DNA of 6,015 nucleotides from an uncultured Actinomycetes bacterium (GTDB taxonomy: Bacteria; Actinomycetota; Actinomycetes; Mycobacteriales; Mycobacteriaceae), in NCBI GenBank assembly GCA_903911165.1, contig CAIWCQ010000048.1:1-6015 (forward strand). The letters are read 5' to 3'. This document shows, piece after piece, positions 5,798 to 6,015 of the stretch. A program made the translations under genes and the position numbers. The notes under the pieces are model-generated. The model was not told the DNA's origin. It did not search any database and saw only the letters and a list, made by a program, of their open reading frames with translations. The number at the start of each line of letters is the position of its first letter. Position 1 is the stretch's first letter.

Positions 5798-6015
5798 GTG
5801 CGGAAGTCCACCGGAATGAGGGCCGGGGTCGTCGCTGCCTGGCTGCTGGCGATAGTGGCCTCAGCGGCCGGTTGCGCCACCACCGTCGACGGCGCCGCCA
5901 TCTGTATCGGTTGCGGCAACGGCACCGAACCGGAGTTCCCGAACGCTCGCCCCGGAGCGCCCACGACGATGCCGACTCCGGTCCCGGTTCCGCCGTCGAC
6001 CGGCGAAACGCTCTC
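5798..6015 (+). CDS. Putative lipoprotein, N-terminal part (3' end outside window)
   Basis: An open frame of 72 codons runs to the window edge. It begins with a basic n-region (MRKSTGMR), a hydrophobic core (9-24) and lipobox SAAGC, predicting a lipidated C26. The mature part starts ATTVDGAA, a pattern common after the lipidated cysteine in mycobacterial lipoproteins, then shows a CIGC pair (C36, C39) and a Pro/Thr-rich linker (48-68) that would lead to a globular domain not included here. No family can be assigned. GTG 5798 fits a leaderless transcript from the -10 box at 5786-5791. ATG 5816 in the same frame, with GGAAG nine bases upstream, is an almost equally good start and keeps the lipobox. 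Confidence 0.7.
   Translation, partial: MRKSTGMRAGVVAAWLLAIVASAAGCATTVDGAAICIGCGNGTEPEFPNARPGAPTTMPTPVPVPPSTGETL

Noticed and set aside
5770..5964. Leftward ORF of 64 codons opposite the right-edge lipoprotein
   Set aside because: The opposite strand encodes a clear lipoprotein signal peptide and lipobox, and this frame reads as its complement.

Overview
The window looks like chromosomal DNA from a GC-rich actinobacterium, most likely an environmental Mycobacterium (Mycolicibacterium). Support comes from GC-rich third codon positions, Sec signal peptides ending in ASA|DP or AAA|DS, Ala/Pro-rich disordered linkers in exported proteins, small lipoproteins, and start codons with no Shine-Dalgarno (SD) site a few bases below TANNNT -10 boxes. 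The genus is an inference; no rRNA or marker gene is present.

The left half is an export divergon. A leftward gene (1556 to beyond base 1) encodes a secreted protein with a signal peptide, a disordered linker and three cadherin/VCBS-like repeats. It then enters what looks like the N-terminus of a family 1 pectate/polysaccharide lyase as the window ends. No ORF is closed there because the gene runs off the edge. A rightward gene (1685-3556) encodes a secreted phosphodiesterase of the alkaline phosphatase superfamily with all seven expected metal/nucleophile residues. The 128-bp gap holds a plausible promoter for the phosphodiesterase and, on the other side, a hairpin that would pair with the lyase gene's ribosome binding site.

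The right half holds two divergent short-chain dehydrogenases (SDRs). The leftward one (4351-3557) resembles 7-alpha-hydroxysteroid dehydrogenase. The rightward one (4453-5307) resembles the 3-alpha-hydroxysteroid dehydrogenase/carbonyl reductase of Comamonas. Their 101-bp gap is mostly filled by a tandem array of 16-bp units with the core ATCAGTGA(T/A)A, two of which contain the 10-bp core of the classical tet operator. This looks like a shared TetR-type operator. The leftward SDR and the phosphodiesterase converge with no gap: their stop codons form the palindrome TGATCA.

The rightward SDR overlaps by 4 bp (ATGA) with a chagasin-type (I42) cysteine-protease-inhibitor lipoprotein (5304-5744). 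After a 53-bp gap with three 9-bp-spaced GTCAC repeats and a -10 box, another lipoprotein begins (5798) and runs off the right edge.

The most interesting items are the cadherin-repeat/lyase fusion, the tet-operator-like array between two steroid-dehydrogenase-like genes, and the translational coupling of a cytosolic SDR to an exported protease inhibitor.
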